The notes: generated from the sequence alone by a model not told the origin. DNA of 64,000 nt from Caballeronia sp. dw_276 (GCF_018449635.1 NZ_JAAVUV010000010.1:124001-188000), one strand, 5' to 3'. Counted from the first letter of the stretch, positions 32,059-41,295 are shown. Program-made: numbers and translations.

Positions 32059-33846
32059 ATGAACAGGTTATCCACTTCGCTGAATACGCCTGCCATGAAT
32101 CAAGTCGCCGAACCGTTTGCCGCAGCATTCAGTCATCATCAGGCTGGTCATATGGCCGAGGCCGAAAGCGGCTATCGAGCGGTTCTGCAGGAGCGCCCGG
32201 ATCACGTTGACGCACTGCATTACCTCGGTGTCCTGCTGCATCAACGCGGTGAGAACGAAGACGCGGCGAAGTTGCTGGATCGCGCGCTTGGCCTCGCGCT
32301 CGATGCATCGGCATGCTGGAGCAATCGTGGACTCGTGGCAGCGGCGCTCGGCGATCTTCCTTACGCGGTGGCGTGCTATGAGCGCGCGCTCGCCCTCGAT
32401 CCAGGTTTCGCCAACGCACGCAGTAACCTTGGCGTCGCGCTACAGAAGCAAGGCCGCTTCGACGAATCCATAGAGCAGCACCAAACGCTGCTCGCCCAAG
32501 ACCCCAATTTCTTCGATGCCCGCCTGAACCTCGGCGCCACGTTCGCCGCAGCGAAGCGCTATGACGAAGCGCTGGCGACTTATCGTGAGGCGCTTCGCCT
32601 CAACCCCAACAGCTTTGACGCACATTTCGGCGAAGGCAACGCGCTGCGTCAACTCAAACGTTTCGACGAGTCTGTCGCGAGCTTGCGTCGTGCGCTGGCG
32701 TTGTGGCCGGATCATTTCGAGGCGCGCGTCAACCTCGGCACGACGCTCGGGCTCCACGGGCGGTTTGTGGAGGCGGAAGCCGCGTATCGGTTTGCACTGA
32801 CTTTACGCGATGACCCGCAGATTCACGTCTGCGTGGGCGCGTCGCTCGGCTCGCAAGGCCGGTTCGAGGAGGAGGAACCGCACTATCTGCGCGCGCTCGA
32901 AATCGACCCGGATCACGCCGATGCACAGCACAACCTCGCGCTGCTTCAACTCAGGCGCGGTAATTTCAAGGAAGGCTGGGCGCTTCACGAAGTCCGCTGG
33001 TGCTCAAGCAAATACACGCCGATGCATATCCCCGGCGTCCCCGAATGGCGCGGCGAACCGCTGCAAGGCAAGACGCTGCTGGTCGCGGGCGAACAGGGTC
33101 ACGGCGACATGATCCAGTTCGCGCGTTACGTGAGCGTGCTTGAACAAATGGGCGCTACCGTCGATATGTGGGTGCCGCAGAATATCGTTGAACTGGTGCA
33201 GAGCGTGCGCGGCATTCGCCGGGCGCTCAATCGTGGTTCGACACATGAATACGACTATTGGACGCCGTCGATGAGCGTGCCGCATCGCGTCGGGCATCTC
33301 GTTATGGGCGCGCTCGCCGACATTCCATACCTGAGCCTGAGCGCGGAACGCATTGGCATGGGACCGACGCGCGTGGACATACTGGCCACCGGCCGCAAAA
33401 AGGTTGGCATCGTGTGGGCAGGCAGTCCGACCTTCGGCAACGATCAGTTCCGTTCCATGCCGTTTTCCGCGTTCTCGCCGTTGGCGGACGTGAAAAACGT
33501 CGCGTGGTTTTCGCTGCAAAAAGGCCCGGCACGCGATCAGCTTTCGAGCGGGGCTTGCGCGCTCAAACCCTACGACCTGACGGACACCCTCATCGATTTC
33601 GCCGATACCGCCGCGTTCATCAATCAACTTGATCTGGTGATCACCGTCGATACCTCTGTCGCGCATGTGGCGGGGGCGCTCGGCAAGCCCGTGTGGGTGT
33701 TCCTGCCGAAAAACAACGACTGGCGCTGGATGGCCAATCGTGATGACAGCGTGTGGTATCCCAGCGCGCGTCTATTCAAGCAGACCACGCTCGGCGACTG
33801 GACCGAACCGGTGGCGAAGGCAAAGGCCGCGCTGATGGCTGAGTAA
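32059..33846 (+). CDS. TPR protein fused to a GT9-like glycosyltransferase domain
   Basis: A 595-residue cytoplasmic protein. The first 300 residues are about eight tetratricopeptide repeats (for example ARSNLGVALQKQGRFDESIE and ACWSNRGLVAAALGDLPYA). The C-terminal 280 residues hold the motifs VGIVWAGSPTFGND and LDLVITVDTSVAHVAGALGK, followed by PVWVFLPKNNDWRW, typical of the GT9/GT41-like fold. Such fusions are common in Burkholderia and are usually linked to surface or protein glycosylation. The acceptor is unknown. Confidence 0.8.
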   Translation: MNRLSTSLNTPAMNQVAEPFAAAFSHHQAGHMAEAESGYRAVLQERPDHVDALHYLGVLLHQRGENEDAAKLLDRALGLALDASACWSNRGLVAAALGDLPYAVACYERALALDPGFANARSNLGVALQKQGRFDESIEQHQTLLAQDPNFFDARLNLGATFAAAKRYDEALATYREALRLNPNSFDAHFGEGNALRQLKRFDESVASLRRALALWPDHFEARVNLGTTLGLHGRFVEAEAAYRFALTLRDDPQIHVCVGASLGSQGRFEEEEPHYLRALEIDPDHADAQHNLALLQLRRGNFKEGWALHEVRWCSSKYTPMHIPGVPEWRGEPLQGKTLLVAGEQGHGDMIQFARYVSVLEQMGATVDMWVPQNIVELVQSVRGIRRALNRGSTHEYDYWTPSMSVPHRVGHLVMGALADIPYLSLSAERIGMGPTRVDILATGRKKVGIVWAGSPTFGNDQFRSMPFSAFSPLADVKNVAWFSLQKGPARDQLSSGACALKPYDLTDTLIDFADTAAFINQLDLVITVDTSVAHVAGALGKPVWVFLPKNNDWRWMANRDDSVWYPSARLFKQTTLGDWTEPVAKAKAALMAE

Positions 33847-33849
33847 ACG

Positions 33850-35250
33850 CTATTTGGTCGCGGGTTGCATCGGCTCGGCAGGCTTGTCGCGGGTGATGAG
33901 GCGCAAGCCGCTCGCAATACTCGCCACGCCTGCGAACCCCGCGCCAAGCGCGAGCGCCAGCGCCGGACCGTGATGTCCCGCGATCCCGAAGCTCAACGCA
34001 ACCAGCGCCGCGCCAGTCGCCTGGCCCACCAGCCGCGCTGTTGCGACTACGCCGCTTGCTCCGCCGCTCCGCTCGCGCGGCGCGCTCGCCATCAGCGCCT
34101 TCAGGTTCGGCGACTGGAAGAACCCAAAACCCGCGCCGCAGACGGCCATACGGATGCAGATATCGAGTGCATGCGGATGCGCCGGCAACAACGCCAGCGA
34201 CGCCATCCCCGCACACATCACCGCCAGGCCCACGCCGCCAAGCAAACCAGGCGGATGCCGATCCGACAAACGCCCCGCCACCGGCGCGAGCAGCGCCACC
34301 ATCACGGACCATGGCGTCATCAGGAAACCGGTTTCAACCTGGCTGCGACCGAGCACGCTTTCGAAATAAAACGGCAGCGACACGAACGCCAGCCCTTGCG
34401 CGGCGAACGAACAGACAGCGGTTGCCGTCGATAAAGCGAACATCGGCCGCTTGAAGAGATCGACGGGAAGCATCGGTGCCGGATGACCGCGTTCGCGACG
34501 CAGCATCAGGCCGCCCGCAACCAGGGTCACGCAGAGCGCTGTCAGCACGACATGCGCGGGCGCGCGCTGCGCCGCCTCGCCGAGTGCAAACACCAGCGCG
34601 GCGAAGGTGACCACGTTCAAACCCGCCGCCACGCGGTCAAACCCGTGCGTGCTGCGCGCCGTTTCCGGCAACGCGGACCAGCCGATAAACAGCGCCGTCA
34701 AGCCAATCGGCACATTTACCGCGAACAGCCAAGGCCACGTGCCAAGCGAAAGTACGATGGACGCGACCGTCGGACCGACCGCGAACGATATCCCCACAAT
34801 CAGCGCATTGAGCCCAAGCCCGCGCCCAAGCCGGTGATGGGGATAAATCGCGCTGATCAGCGCCGTATTCACGCTCATGACCGCGCTCGCGCCAATCCCT
34901 TGCAGCAGCCGCGCGGCGGTGAGCGTAGGAAGCGACCACGACAGCGCGCAAGTCAGCGACGCCACCAGGAACAGGATCAACCCGCCAAGATAAATTTTCC
35001 GATGCCCGACAATCCCGCCGAGCGCCGCGAACGGCAGGAGCGTGGCGACCATCGCAAGCTGATACGCGTTGATGATCCAGACAGACGCGGCCGGCGCGGC
35101 ATGAAGATCGTGGGCGATTGCGGGAAGCGCCGTGTTGGCGATGGCGGTATCGAGCGTGGCGAGGGAAACGGCCAGCAACATGGCCGCCATGCCGCGCTTC
35201 TGCAGCGCGGTCATCGGGGCGTCGGGGAGAAGCGCGAGTGGATCTGACAC
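33850..35250 (-). CDS. MFS multidrug exporter (DHA2 family)
   Basis: An inner-membrane proton-driven transporter of the 14-segment DHA2 family, about 466 residues. The N-terminal motif LDTAIANTALPAIAHDL and ARLLQGIGASAVMSVNTALI, and the motif around GRLSDR, are typical. It would export toxic compounds or antibiotics. The start is uncertain: GTG at 35250 gives an extra tail before TALQKRG, while ATG at 35214 is also possible; neither has a strong ribosome site. The neighbouring genes do not reveal the substrate. Confidence 0.88.
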   Translation of the reverse strand: MSDPLALLPDAPMTALQKRGMAAMLLAVSLATLDTAIANTALPAIAHDLHAAPAASVWIINAYQLAMVATLLPFAALGGIVGHRKIYLGGLILFLVASLTCALSWSLPTLTAARLLQGIGASAVMSVNTALISAIYPHHRLGRGLGLNALIVGISFAVGPTVASIVLSLGTWPWLFAVNVPIGLTALFIGWSALPETARSTHGFDRVAAGLNVVTFAALVFALGEAAQRAPAHVVLTALCVTLVAGGLMLRRERGHPAPMLPVDLFKRPMFALSTATAVCSFAAQGLAFVSLPFYFESVLGRSQVETGFLMTPWSVMVALLAPVAGRLSDRHPPGLLGGVGLAVMCAGMASLALLPAHPHALDICIRMAVCGAGFGFFQSPNLKALMASAPRERSGGASGVVATARLVGQATGAALVALSFGIAGHHGPALALALGAGFAGVASIASGLRLITRDKPAEPMQPATK

Positions 35251-35335
35251 GGTTTTGAAATAGGAACGAGATCGGGCGTAGACCGACACAATACGGGATC
35301 GCGGCAAACCTCGCCGAGCCACCCCGTATAAGCTT

Positions 35336-36268
35336 TCAAACAGGTGTCAATACAGGGATGCCGGCGAAGTGGCAGGTGGTGTTATCGATGAACATTTGCA
35401 CCGACGCCGCCACCGCCTCCGGCGACCGCCCGCCCACGTGCGGCGTCAGCACAACGCGCTGAGATTCGATCAGCAAGGCTGGCGGCGCGGGCTCGCCTTC
35501 GTACACGTCCAGCCCCGCGCCCGCGATCACGCCGCGTTCGAGGGCATCGGCGAGCGCGGCTGTATCGACAACGCTGCCGCGCGCCACGTTCACCAGATAA
35601 CCATGCGAGCCGAGCGCGGCGAGCACGGCGGCGTTGATCAAATGTTTCGTCTCGGCGCCGCCGGGCGTCGCGACCACGAGGTAATCGGCCCATTCGGCGA
35701 GCGTGGTCACGGAATCGAAGTACGTATAAGGCGTGTCCGGGTTCGGCCGGCGATTGTGATAACCGATCTCGATATCAAACCCGAGCGCGCGCTTCGCAAC
35801 CTTCTTGCCGATATTCCCCAGCCCGATCACGCCGAGCTTTTTGCCCGAAAAGTTCGGCTGGAACGGCAGGTCATCGCGCCAGACGCCTTGCCGGCAGGCG
35901 CGATCGAGCGCGGGGATCTGCCGGACCACGCCGAGCAGCAGCGCGAAGGCGTGATCGGCCACGCAGTCATCGTTCGTACCTGTGCCGTTCACGACCACGA
36001 TCCCACGCGCCTTCGCGGCCTCCCGGTCGATGTTCTCGTAGCCCGCGCCCAATGCGCCAATCAATTCAAGCTTCGGCAACCGCCCGATAGTCGATGCATC
36101 GATACCAACCGTGCCGTTCGTCAGCACGGCGCGAATTCCATCGGCGTGACGGGTCAGGGCGTTATCGAGAGCGGATTGGTCGAGCGCGGTGATGACGTTG
36201 AAAGCCTTCGATACGGTGGCGTGGCTTTCAGGTTGAAGCGGGATCAATACGAGAACGGTTGGGAGCAT
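35336..36268 (-). CDS. 2-hydroxyacid dehydrogenase (D-isomer type)
   Basis: A 310-residue NAD(P)-dependent dehydrogenase, cytoplasmic, converting 2-oxo acids to D-2-hydroxy acids (glyoxylate/hydroxypyruvate reductase type). The Rossmann motif GVIGLGNIGKKVA, the catalytic Arg in NVARGSVVD, Glu in YEGEP and His in LTPHVGGRS are all present. The ATG at 36268 fits the usual start; the longer frame upstream has no support. It sits alone between the exporter and a small secreted protein gene. Confidence 0.9.
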   Translation of the reverse strand: MLPTVLVLIPLQPESHATVSKAFNVITALDQSALDNALTRHADGIRAVLTNGTVGIDASTIGRLPKLELIGALGAGYENIDREAAKARGIVVVNGTGTNDDCVADHAFALLLGVVRQIPALDRACRQGVWRDDLPFQPNFSGKKLGVIGLGNIGKKVAKRALGFDIEIGYHNRRPNPDTPYTYFDSVTTLAEWADYLVVATPGGAETKHLINAAVLAALGSHGYLVNVARGSVVDTAALADALERGVIAGAGLDVYEGEPAPPALLIESQRVVLTPHVGGRSPEAVAASVQMFIDNTTCHFAGIPVLTPV

Positions 36269-36554
36269 GTTTATAGAGTCGTGGGAGCGAATGCCCAGTT
36301 TCCCATTTTCCGTTTTTTTTCGGGGGACGATGAATAGCCCTCGATTCTGTTGTAAGGCCAAAAGAAGATAATCGAAAGAAACTATTTGGTCGTATTAATT
36401 CAACCGATGGTTGGGCGATTTAGGGTTAACACCTAATTCAACAATAATCTCTTGCCAGCTTGATGCTTAATTTTCGGACAAGGCTTAACTAAACTCGTCT
36501 CATAGATCGCGATCAAGGTTGATCGCGGCAAAACAAAAGTTGGAGGTAAGCATC

Positions 36555-36872
36555 ATGAAATCGCTCATCCAGGCAGTTGTAGTCGCCGCAGTACTCGCAG
36601 CTCCAGTCGCTTCGTTTGCTCAAACGAATCAGCCGCTTACACGTGCACAAGTAAAGGCCGAACTGGTTCAGATCGAAGCAGCCGGCTATAACCCGGCGAC
36701 GGCAAATGACTACGATTACCCTGCAAATATTCAGGCTGCAGAAGCTCGTGTTGCCGCGCAAAATGCCGCGAAGACGGGTTATGGCGGTGTATTGAATGGC
36801 ACTTCCGATTCCGGTTCCAATGTTCACACGGCAACCGGTGACAGCGTACGTTCAGTATATATGGGTCATTAA
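36555..36872 (+). CDS. Small periplasmic DUF4148-family protein
   Basis: The 105-residue product has a cleavable signal peptide (AAVLAAPVASFAQ) and a mature part with TRAQVKAELVQIEAAGYNPA followed by NIQAAEARVAAQNA. This is the hallmark of the DUF4148 family, abundant in Burkholderia, function unknown. A strong GGAGG ribosome site precedes the ATG. The region in front (36269-36554) is AT-rich and has an inverted repeat CAACC-GAT-GGTTG at 36402-36414, so expression may be regulated. Confidence 0.85.
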   Translation: MKSLIQAVVVAAVLAAPVASFAQTNQPLTRAQVKAELVQIEAAGYNPATANDYDYPANIQAAEARVAAQNAAKTGYGGVLNGTSDSGSNVHTATGDSVRSVYMGH

Positions 36873-36983
36873 ACCCGTCTGAGATCGCCGCGAAGCTTTC
36901 AATAGGATCTTTTTTCATATCGATTCCTGATTACGAAAGGTACGAATCTAGAACCTCCTCCAACGGGTGATCCCGGTGGATTT

Positions 36984-37010
36984 GCCCAGCTTAATCGGCT
37001 GGGCTTTTTT
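36984..37010 (+). terminator. Terminator after DUF4148 gene
   Basis: GCCCAGC pairs with GCTGGGC around a seven-base loop, followed by six T's. Confidence 0.8.
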
Positions 37011-37082
37011 ACGTCGGTCTCGCATTCCAGGGGGCGTGACCTAAACTGTATTTACGTCGCGACGTAATCAAAGGAGGCGGCC

Positions 37083-37253
37083 ATGACTCAGTCGATGATT
37101 GGCTTCGTTATAGGACTGGCGGTCTTGATCGGTATTGCGGGAGTGCTCGGACGCCGGTACAGACGGGATCATCCGGAAAATTCGGGCAACGCGGTACGCA
37201 TGCATGAGTGGCTCGACGCGCATCACATGAGCTGGCTGCATCACCGGCACTGA
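37083..37253 (+). CDS. Small membrane protein with His-rich tail (56 aa)
   Basis: The protein has one membrane segment (MIGFVIGLAVLIGIAGVLG) and a basic stretch GRRYRRDH, then ends with HEWLDAHHMSWLHHRH, which is unusually His-rich and could bind metal. A perfect AAAGGAGG ribosome site sits close before the ATG, strong evidence that this short gene is real. I do not recognise the family. A terminator follows. It lies next to the DUF4148 gene but behind a terminator, so it has its own promoter. Confidence 0.65.
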   Translation: MTQSMIGFVIGLAVLIGIAGVLGRRYRRDHPENSGNAVRMHEWLDAHHMSWLHHRH

Positions 37254-37270
37254 CGTGCTCTGGCATAAGG

Positions 37271-37296
37271 AAAAGCCCGCTAGTCGCGGGCTTTTT
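37271..37296. terminator. Bidirectional terminator
   Basis: AAAAGCCCGC pairs with GCGGGCTTTTT around a short loop. It separates the small membrane protein gene from the convergent gene at 37306-37527. Confidence 0.85.
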
Positions 37297-37305
37297 CGTG
37301 TACGG

Positions 37306-37527
37306 TCATGCGTGCTTCGGCGGTCTTCGCCCGTCCGCCTCAGCCTTCCCATACTCAATGGCAAAGCGGCACGCATCGTCCGGTTCGTTGAAATAGCCGA
37401 GTACGCCCGACGCCCAGCGTGCACCGTCGGGCTTGGTGACGATGATCATCGATGCAAAACTTCCGCGCTCTCCCGCAGCGAGCGGCATCAGGACATGATC
37501 GTTGTAACTTATTGGAATGGCGTGCAT
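37306..37527 (-). CDS. Small conserved hypothetical protein (73 aa)
   Basis: A soluble 73-residue protein with the pattern of a short beta-alpha-beta fold (SFASMIIVTKPDGARWASGV, then LGYFNEPDDACRFAIEYGKA) and a final basic tail. I recall similar small proteins in Burkholderia without an assigned function. The start ATG is likely but has a poor ribosome site. Confidence 0.55.
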   Translation of the reverse strand: MHAIPISYNDHVLMPLAAGERGSFASMIIVTKPDGARWASGVLGYFNEPDDACRFAIEYGKAEADGRRPPKHA

Positions 37528-37666
37528 GTGGCCTCCCGCGAACAGAACCGTGAAACTTCAGCGTGTAATTCTGGGCGCTATGACCAAACCCCATTGTGAG
37601 GAATTGCAAAAAAGCGAAACAAGGCGTGCGCGCTGATTATTCTTCTGATGGAAAAGCACCAACAAC

Positions 37667-37701
37667 AAAAAAGCCGGCTAGCTTGCGCTAACCGGCTTTT
37701 T
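37667..37701. terminator. Terminator next to tRNA-Lys
   Basis: AAAAGCCGGCTAGC pairs imperfectly with GCGCTAACCGGCTTTT around a two-base loop. It lies just past the tRNA 3' end. Confidence 0.8.
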
Positions 37702-37709
37702 AGAATTTT

Positions 37710-37785
37710 TGGTGGGGCGTGACAGATTCGAACTGTCGACCTACGGATTAAGAGTCCGCTGCTCTACCAGCTGAGCTAACGCCCC
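37710..37785 (-). tRNA. tRNA-Lys (anticodon CTT)
   Basis: A 76-base tRNA on the minus strand with encoded CCA. The acceptor stem is GGGGCGT paired with ACGCCCC, the D loop has AGCTCAGCTGGTAGAGC, the anticodon loop CTCTTAA gives CTT, and the T arm carries GTTCGAATC. It reads AAG codons. A good promoter (TTGCGT, 18 bases, TATAAT) precedes it. Confidence 0.97.
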
Positions 37786-37802
37786 GGAAAAACTGAATCC
37801 GA

Positions 37803-37832
37803 ATTATAGCGACGTTTTCTCGGGTTACGCAA
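37803..37832 (-). promoter_or_regulatory. Promoter of tRNA-Lys
   Basis: On the minus strand, -35 TTGCGT (37827-37832) and -10 TATAAT (37803-37808) are 18 bases apart, about 18 bases before the tRNA 5' end. Confidence 0.8.
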
Positions 37833-37989
37833 CTATCCGCGCTGCAAAATCTGAAATTCTCTCTCGATGATGCTTGAACGCGCGGTCGAGCATGGCGCAA
37901 CCGCCCATCGATCATCTCAAAAACGGGCGTCTGGAACGGCTATCATGGCGTTCCAACGGCGAACGGCCGTGCTTTAAAAAACCAAAATC

Positions 37990-38394
37990 ATGGATGATTC
38001 CGCTATCCGCGCCTTGCTCGATTCCACTTTCGCGCCGTGGATCCGCGAACTGGGTTTATCGCCGGAAAGCGTCTCGGACGCGGGTGTCACGCTACGCCTG
38101 CCATACGCCGACAAACTGCGTCACGCGGGTGGCGTGATCTGCGGCCAGGTGTTCATGGCGGCGGCTGACACGGCCATGATCGTCGCCATTTCGCACGCAC
38201 TCGGCGAGTTCCAGCCGATGACCACCGTTTCCCTGACCACAAGTTTCCTGCGCCCGGTCAAAGCTGGCGATGTCCTCGTTACCGCAACCATCTTGCGTCG
38301 CGGCCGCAATCTGGTCTTCGGTGAAATCGAACTCCACGATGAAACCGGCGCGCTCGCCGCGCACGCGACCACCACCGTCATGCTTCTCGCCTAA
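37990..38394 (+). CDS. Hotdog-fold thioesterase (PaaI-like)
   Basis: A 134-residue protein with the hotdog fold: HAGGVICGQVFMAAADTAMI is the catalytic helix region, preceded by a beta strand GVTLRLPYADK and followed by TTSFLRPVKAGDVLV and a second beta sheet edge. It would hydrolyse acyl-CoA or similar thioesters. It starts a run of three plus-strand genes with a patatin-like phospholipase eight bases after it and OsmC, suggesting a shared lipid-linked role. Confidence 0.85.
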   Translation: MDDSAIRALLDSTFAPWIRELGLSPESVSDAGVTLRLPYADKLRHAGGVICGQVFMAAADTAMIVAISHALGEFQPMTTVSLTTSFLRPVKAGDVLVTATILRRGRNLVFGEIELHDETGALAAHATTTVMLLA

Positions 38395-38401
38395 AAAACT
38401 T

Positions 38402-39277
38402 ATGTTCGATCAAGTCGTGTTCGCCGGCGGCGGCAACCGCTGCTGGTGGCAAGCCGGTTTCTGGGACGTCATTCAGCCGGAATTGAAGCTGCGTCCGCGC
38501 GTCATCACGAGCATCTCGGCGGGCGCGGCGACCGCGTGCATGTTGTACACGAACCACTCGGAATGGGTGATGGACTACTACTCGCACGTGCTGCGCGACA
38601 ACTCGAAGAACGCGTATTGGGGCAATTTGCTGCGCGGAGAATCGGTGTTTCCGCACTATCGGATTTATCGGCAGGCGTTGCTGGATATCTATGGCGCCGA
38701 GTTTGCCTCGCTGAAAGATGCGCCGGAGATTCGTATCGGCGTGTCGCATTTGCCACGCTGGCTCGGCGCACGCAGCGCGGTGGCGGCGGGATTGATCGCC
38801 TATAACATCGAAAAGTACGTGCGCAAGAACCTGCATCCCACGCTCGGGCAGGCGCTCGGGTTTCATCCGGAATTCGTCAAGGCGCAAGAGTGCGCGACGG
38901 TCGAGGATCTCGCCGACCTGATCCTGCAATCGTCGAGCACGCCGCCTTTCACGCCTGTTTTGCGCCGGAACGGCCGGCCTGTTCTCGACGGCGGCATGGT
39001 CGACAATGTGCCGGTGGGCGCGCTGGATGCATCGCCGGGACTGGTTCTGGTGATGGTGACGCGCGTGTATCCGCGCCCGCGCATGTTCGTGGTCGAGCAC
39101 GGCGCAACGCGCGACCAGCGCCGCGTGTATGTGCAGCCGTCGCGAAAGGTGCCGATATCGGCGTGGGACTATACGAGTCCGGCGTTGATGAGGCCCGCAT
39201 ACGATCTGGGCCGGGCCGATGGCGAGCAATTTCTCATGCGTTTGCCCGAGGTGCTGGGCGCGGCGGCGCAACTCTGA
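38402..39277 (+). CDS. Patatin-like phospholipase
   Basis: A 291-residue alpha-beta hydrolase of the patatin class. The oxyanion-hole GGGNR (residues 9-13), the nucleophile elbow SISAG at 37-41 with catalytic Ser39 (the usual first Gly is replaced by Ser) and the catalytic Asp in LDGGMVDNVPVG near 197 are present. No signal peptide, so it acts in the cytoplasm or is exported by another route. An in-frame extension back to 38270 has no support because it runs inside the thioesterase gene. Confidence 0.82.
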   Translation: MFDQVVFAGGGNRCWWQAGFWDVIQPELKLRPRVITSISAGAATACMLYTNHSEWVMDYYSHVLRDNSKNAYWGNLLRGESVFPHYRIYRQALLDIYGAEFASLKDAPEIRIGVSHLPRWLGARSAVAAGLIAYNIEKYVRKNLHPTLGQALGFHPEFVKAQECATVEDLADLILQSSSTPPFTPVLRRNGRPVLDGGMVDNVPVGALDASPGLVLVMVTRVYPRPRMFVVEHGATRDQRRVYVQPSRKVPISAWDYTSPALMRPAYDLGRADGEQFLMRLPEVLGAAAQL

Positions 39278-39293
39278 ACGGAGCTTCAATACG

Positions 39294-39770
39294 ATGACCA
39301 AACAGCACAAGTACACGTTGCAAGTCGCCTGGACCGGCGATCAGGGTTCGGGCACGTCGAGTTACGACGCTTATTCCCGTAACCATCTGGTGCGTGCCGC
39401 GAACAAGCCTGCCATCGATGCATCGAGCGATCCGGCGTTTCGCGGCGACGCCACGCGCCACAATCCGGAGGAGCTGTTCGTGGCGTCGCTTTCGTCGTGC
39501 CACATGCTCTGGTATCTGCACTTGTGCGCCGTGAACGGCGTTGTGGTGACGGGCTACGTGGACGATCCCGTCGGGACAATGGAAGAAACGAAGCAGGGCA
39601 GCGGCCGTTTCACCGATGTCCTCCTTCGCCCGCAAGTGCTCATAGGTGCGGGCGGCGACGTGAAGCTGGCCGAGCGCCTGCACGAAGAAGCGCACGCGTT
39701 CTGCTTCATCGCAAACTCGGTGAACTTCCCCGTCCGATGCGAGCCGTCCACCGCCATTTCCACAATCTGA
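39294..39770 (+). CDS. OsmC-family peroxiredoxin-like protein
   Basis: A 158-residue protein with the OsmC signature: the first catalytic Cys lies in FVASLSSCHMLWYLHLC and the second in HAFCFIANSVNFPVRCEP. Such proteins reduce organic hydroperoxides. A GGAG ribosome site supports the ATG; the longer frame overlaps the patatin gene. It closes the plus-strand run with the thioesterase and patatin genes, and converges with the next dehydrogenase one base later. Confidence 0.85.
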   Translation: MTKQHKYTLQVAWTGDQGSGTSSYDAYSRNHLVRAANKPAIDASSDPAFRGDATRHNPEELFVASLSSCHMLWYLHLCAVNGVVVTGYVDDPVGTMEETKQGSGRFTDVLLRPQVLIGAGGDVKLAERLHEEAHAFCFIANSVNFPVRCEPSTAISTI

Positions 39771-39771
39771 T

Positions 39772-40791
39772 TTACCGCCGGCGTCCGCCAACCAGCGCTT
39801 CCGGATTGGCGACACTGGAGGTATCGCCGGCATCGAAGGCGAGAATGTTCTTGAACGCCGCCGAAAAATACAGCTCGTAGCTTTCGCGCTCCACGTAGCC
39901 AATGTGCGGCGTGCAAATCACGTTTTCCATGCGCAAAAGGCTGTAGCCCTGCAGGATCGGCTCGCTTTCATATACATCGATAGCGACCATCCCAGGCCGG
40001 TTGTGATGCAGTGCGTTGAGCAGCGCGTTTTCCTCGAGCAATTCGGCGCGGCTCGTGTTCACGAACAGCGCAGTCGGCTTCATGCGCATCAGGTCGGCTG
40101 CGGTGACAATGCCGCGGGTTTCATCGTTGAGACGCAGATGCAGCGACAGCACATCGCTTTGCTCGAACAACGCCTCCCGGCTTTCCGCGACATCGACACC
40201 GTCGGCACGCGCCGCCGCCTGCGAATTCTCGCGTCCCCAGACCACCACTTTCATGCCGAACGCTTTGCCATAACCAGCAAGCAACTGGCCGATCTTCCCG
40301 TATCCCCAAATGCCGAGCGTCTGACCGCGCAACACTTGTCCGAGCCCGAAATTAGGCGGTAAAGCCGAAGTCTTCAGGCCGGATTGCTGCCACGCGCCTT
40401 GCTTCAGGTTCGCGACGTACTGCGGAATGCGGCGCTGCGCCGCCATGATCAGCGCCCACGTGAGTTCGGCCGGAGCGATGGGTGAGCCACTGCCTTCCAG
40501 CACGGCAATGCCGCGCTCGGTACAGGCATCGAGTTCGATATGGCCGCCCGCCTTGCCGGTCTGGCTGATCATGCGCAACCGCGGCAATTTATCGAGCAAT
40601 TGAGAACTGATACGCGTGCGTTCCCGGATCAAAACGAGGGCTTCGACTTCCGAGAGTCTGCTAGCCAACTGTCCGAGCCCGCGCACCGTGTTATTGAAGA
40701 CTTTGACTTCGTGATCTGCAAGCAGATTGAAGCAATCAAGCTTACGAACGGCATCTTGGTAGTCGTCGAGGATGGCAATTTTAATTGGCAT
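39772..40791 (-). CDS. D-2-hydroxyacid dehydrogenase family protein
   Basis: The 339-residue protein shows the family motifs: the Rossmann GIWGYGKIGQLL, catalytic Arg in NTSRAELLEEN, Glu in VYESEP and His in CTPHIGYVERE. The N-terminal MPIKIAILDDYQDAV is typical of the group active on phosphoglycerate-like or C3-C4 acids. It has its own transcript in the gap-rich region before pckG. It is not closely similar to the dehydrogenase at 35336-36268 beyond the shared fold. Confidence 0.88.
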   Translation of the reverse strand: MPIKIAILDDYQDAVRKLDCFNLLADHEVKVFNNTVRGLGQLASRLSEVEALVLIRERTRISSQLLDKLPRLRMISQTGKAGGHIELDACTERGIAVLEGSGSPIAPAELTWALIMAAQRRIPQYVANLKQGAWQQSGLKTSALPPNFGLGQVLRGQTLGIWGYGKIGQLLAGYGKAFGMKVVVWGRENSQAAARADGVDVAESREALFEQSDVLSLHLRLNDETRGIVTAADLMRMKPTALFVNTSRAELLEENALLNALHHNRPGMVAIDVYESEPILQGYSLLRMENVICTPHIGYVERESYELYFSAAFKNILAFDAGDTSSVANPEALVGGRRR

Positions 40792-41295
40792 GGATTGGCT
40801 TTTGATAGGCATCAAACGTGCTGCAGAAATTCGAAGATGGACAGGAAACGACGAGCTAAGTTCGGGTAATTACGTATAAATTCGCCGAAATATGGGTATC
40901 GTGTCTTGCTAAGCTGCTGGTGATATCGCAATGATTACCGCTCGCCAGCAGGCGACTGGACCACAAATATTTAAAGCTTTGTTGAACGCGAAACGAGCAG
41001 TTTAGCTAACTTGGCCGACCGCACGTTTGCGCATTCACGCATCGCAAAAGCCGGAACACCGGCAATCGATGGAGACATTCCTATCTCTTTTTAACAGTTT
41101 GTTCCGTGCCGACGCAAGCCGCGATTCAGACGGCAGTCGCGGCCGGACCGTCAACTCCCCGACGCAAGCCTTGGTTTTGTGTCGCCGACTGTGCGTGAGT
41201 TCCGCCGCGCAGTTCATCGGTGACGTGAAATGCGCCTCTCGCGAGCAGCGCCGGCGGGTTGCAACCGTTTTCTCTTTCAGAACGGAGTGTGCTCG
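40792..41295. other. Long leader region upstream of pckG
   Basis: No gene is supported in these 504 bases: frames at 41027-41299 (plus) and 41035-41322 (minus) have poor composition and no ribosome site. The first half is AT-rich, with several weak promoter-like boxes, suggesting divergent promoters. A direct repeat CCGACGCAAGCC occurs at 41109-41120 and 41159-41170, 50 bases apart, in the second half. A short hairpin GCCGG-AACA-CCGGC lies at 41050-41063. Confidence 0.5.
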
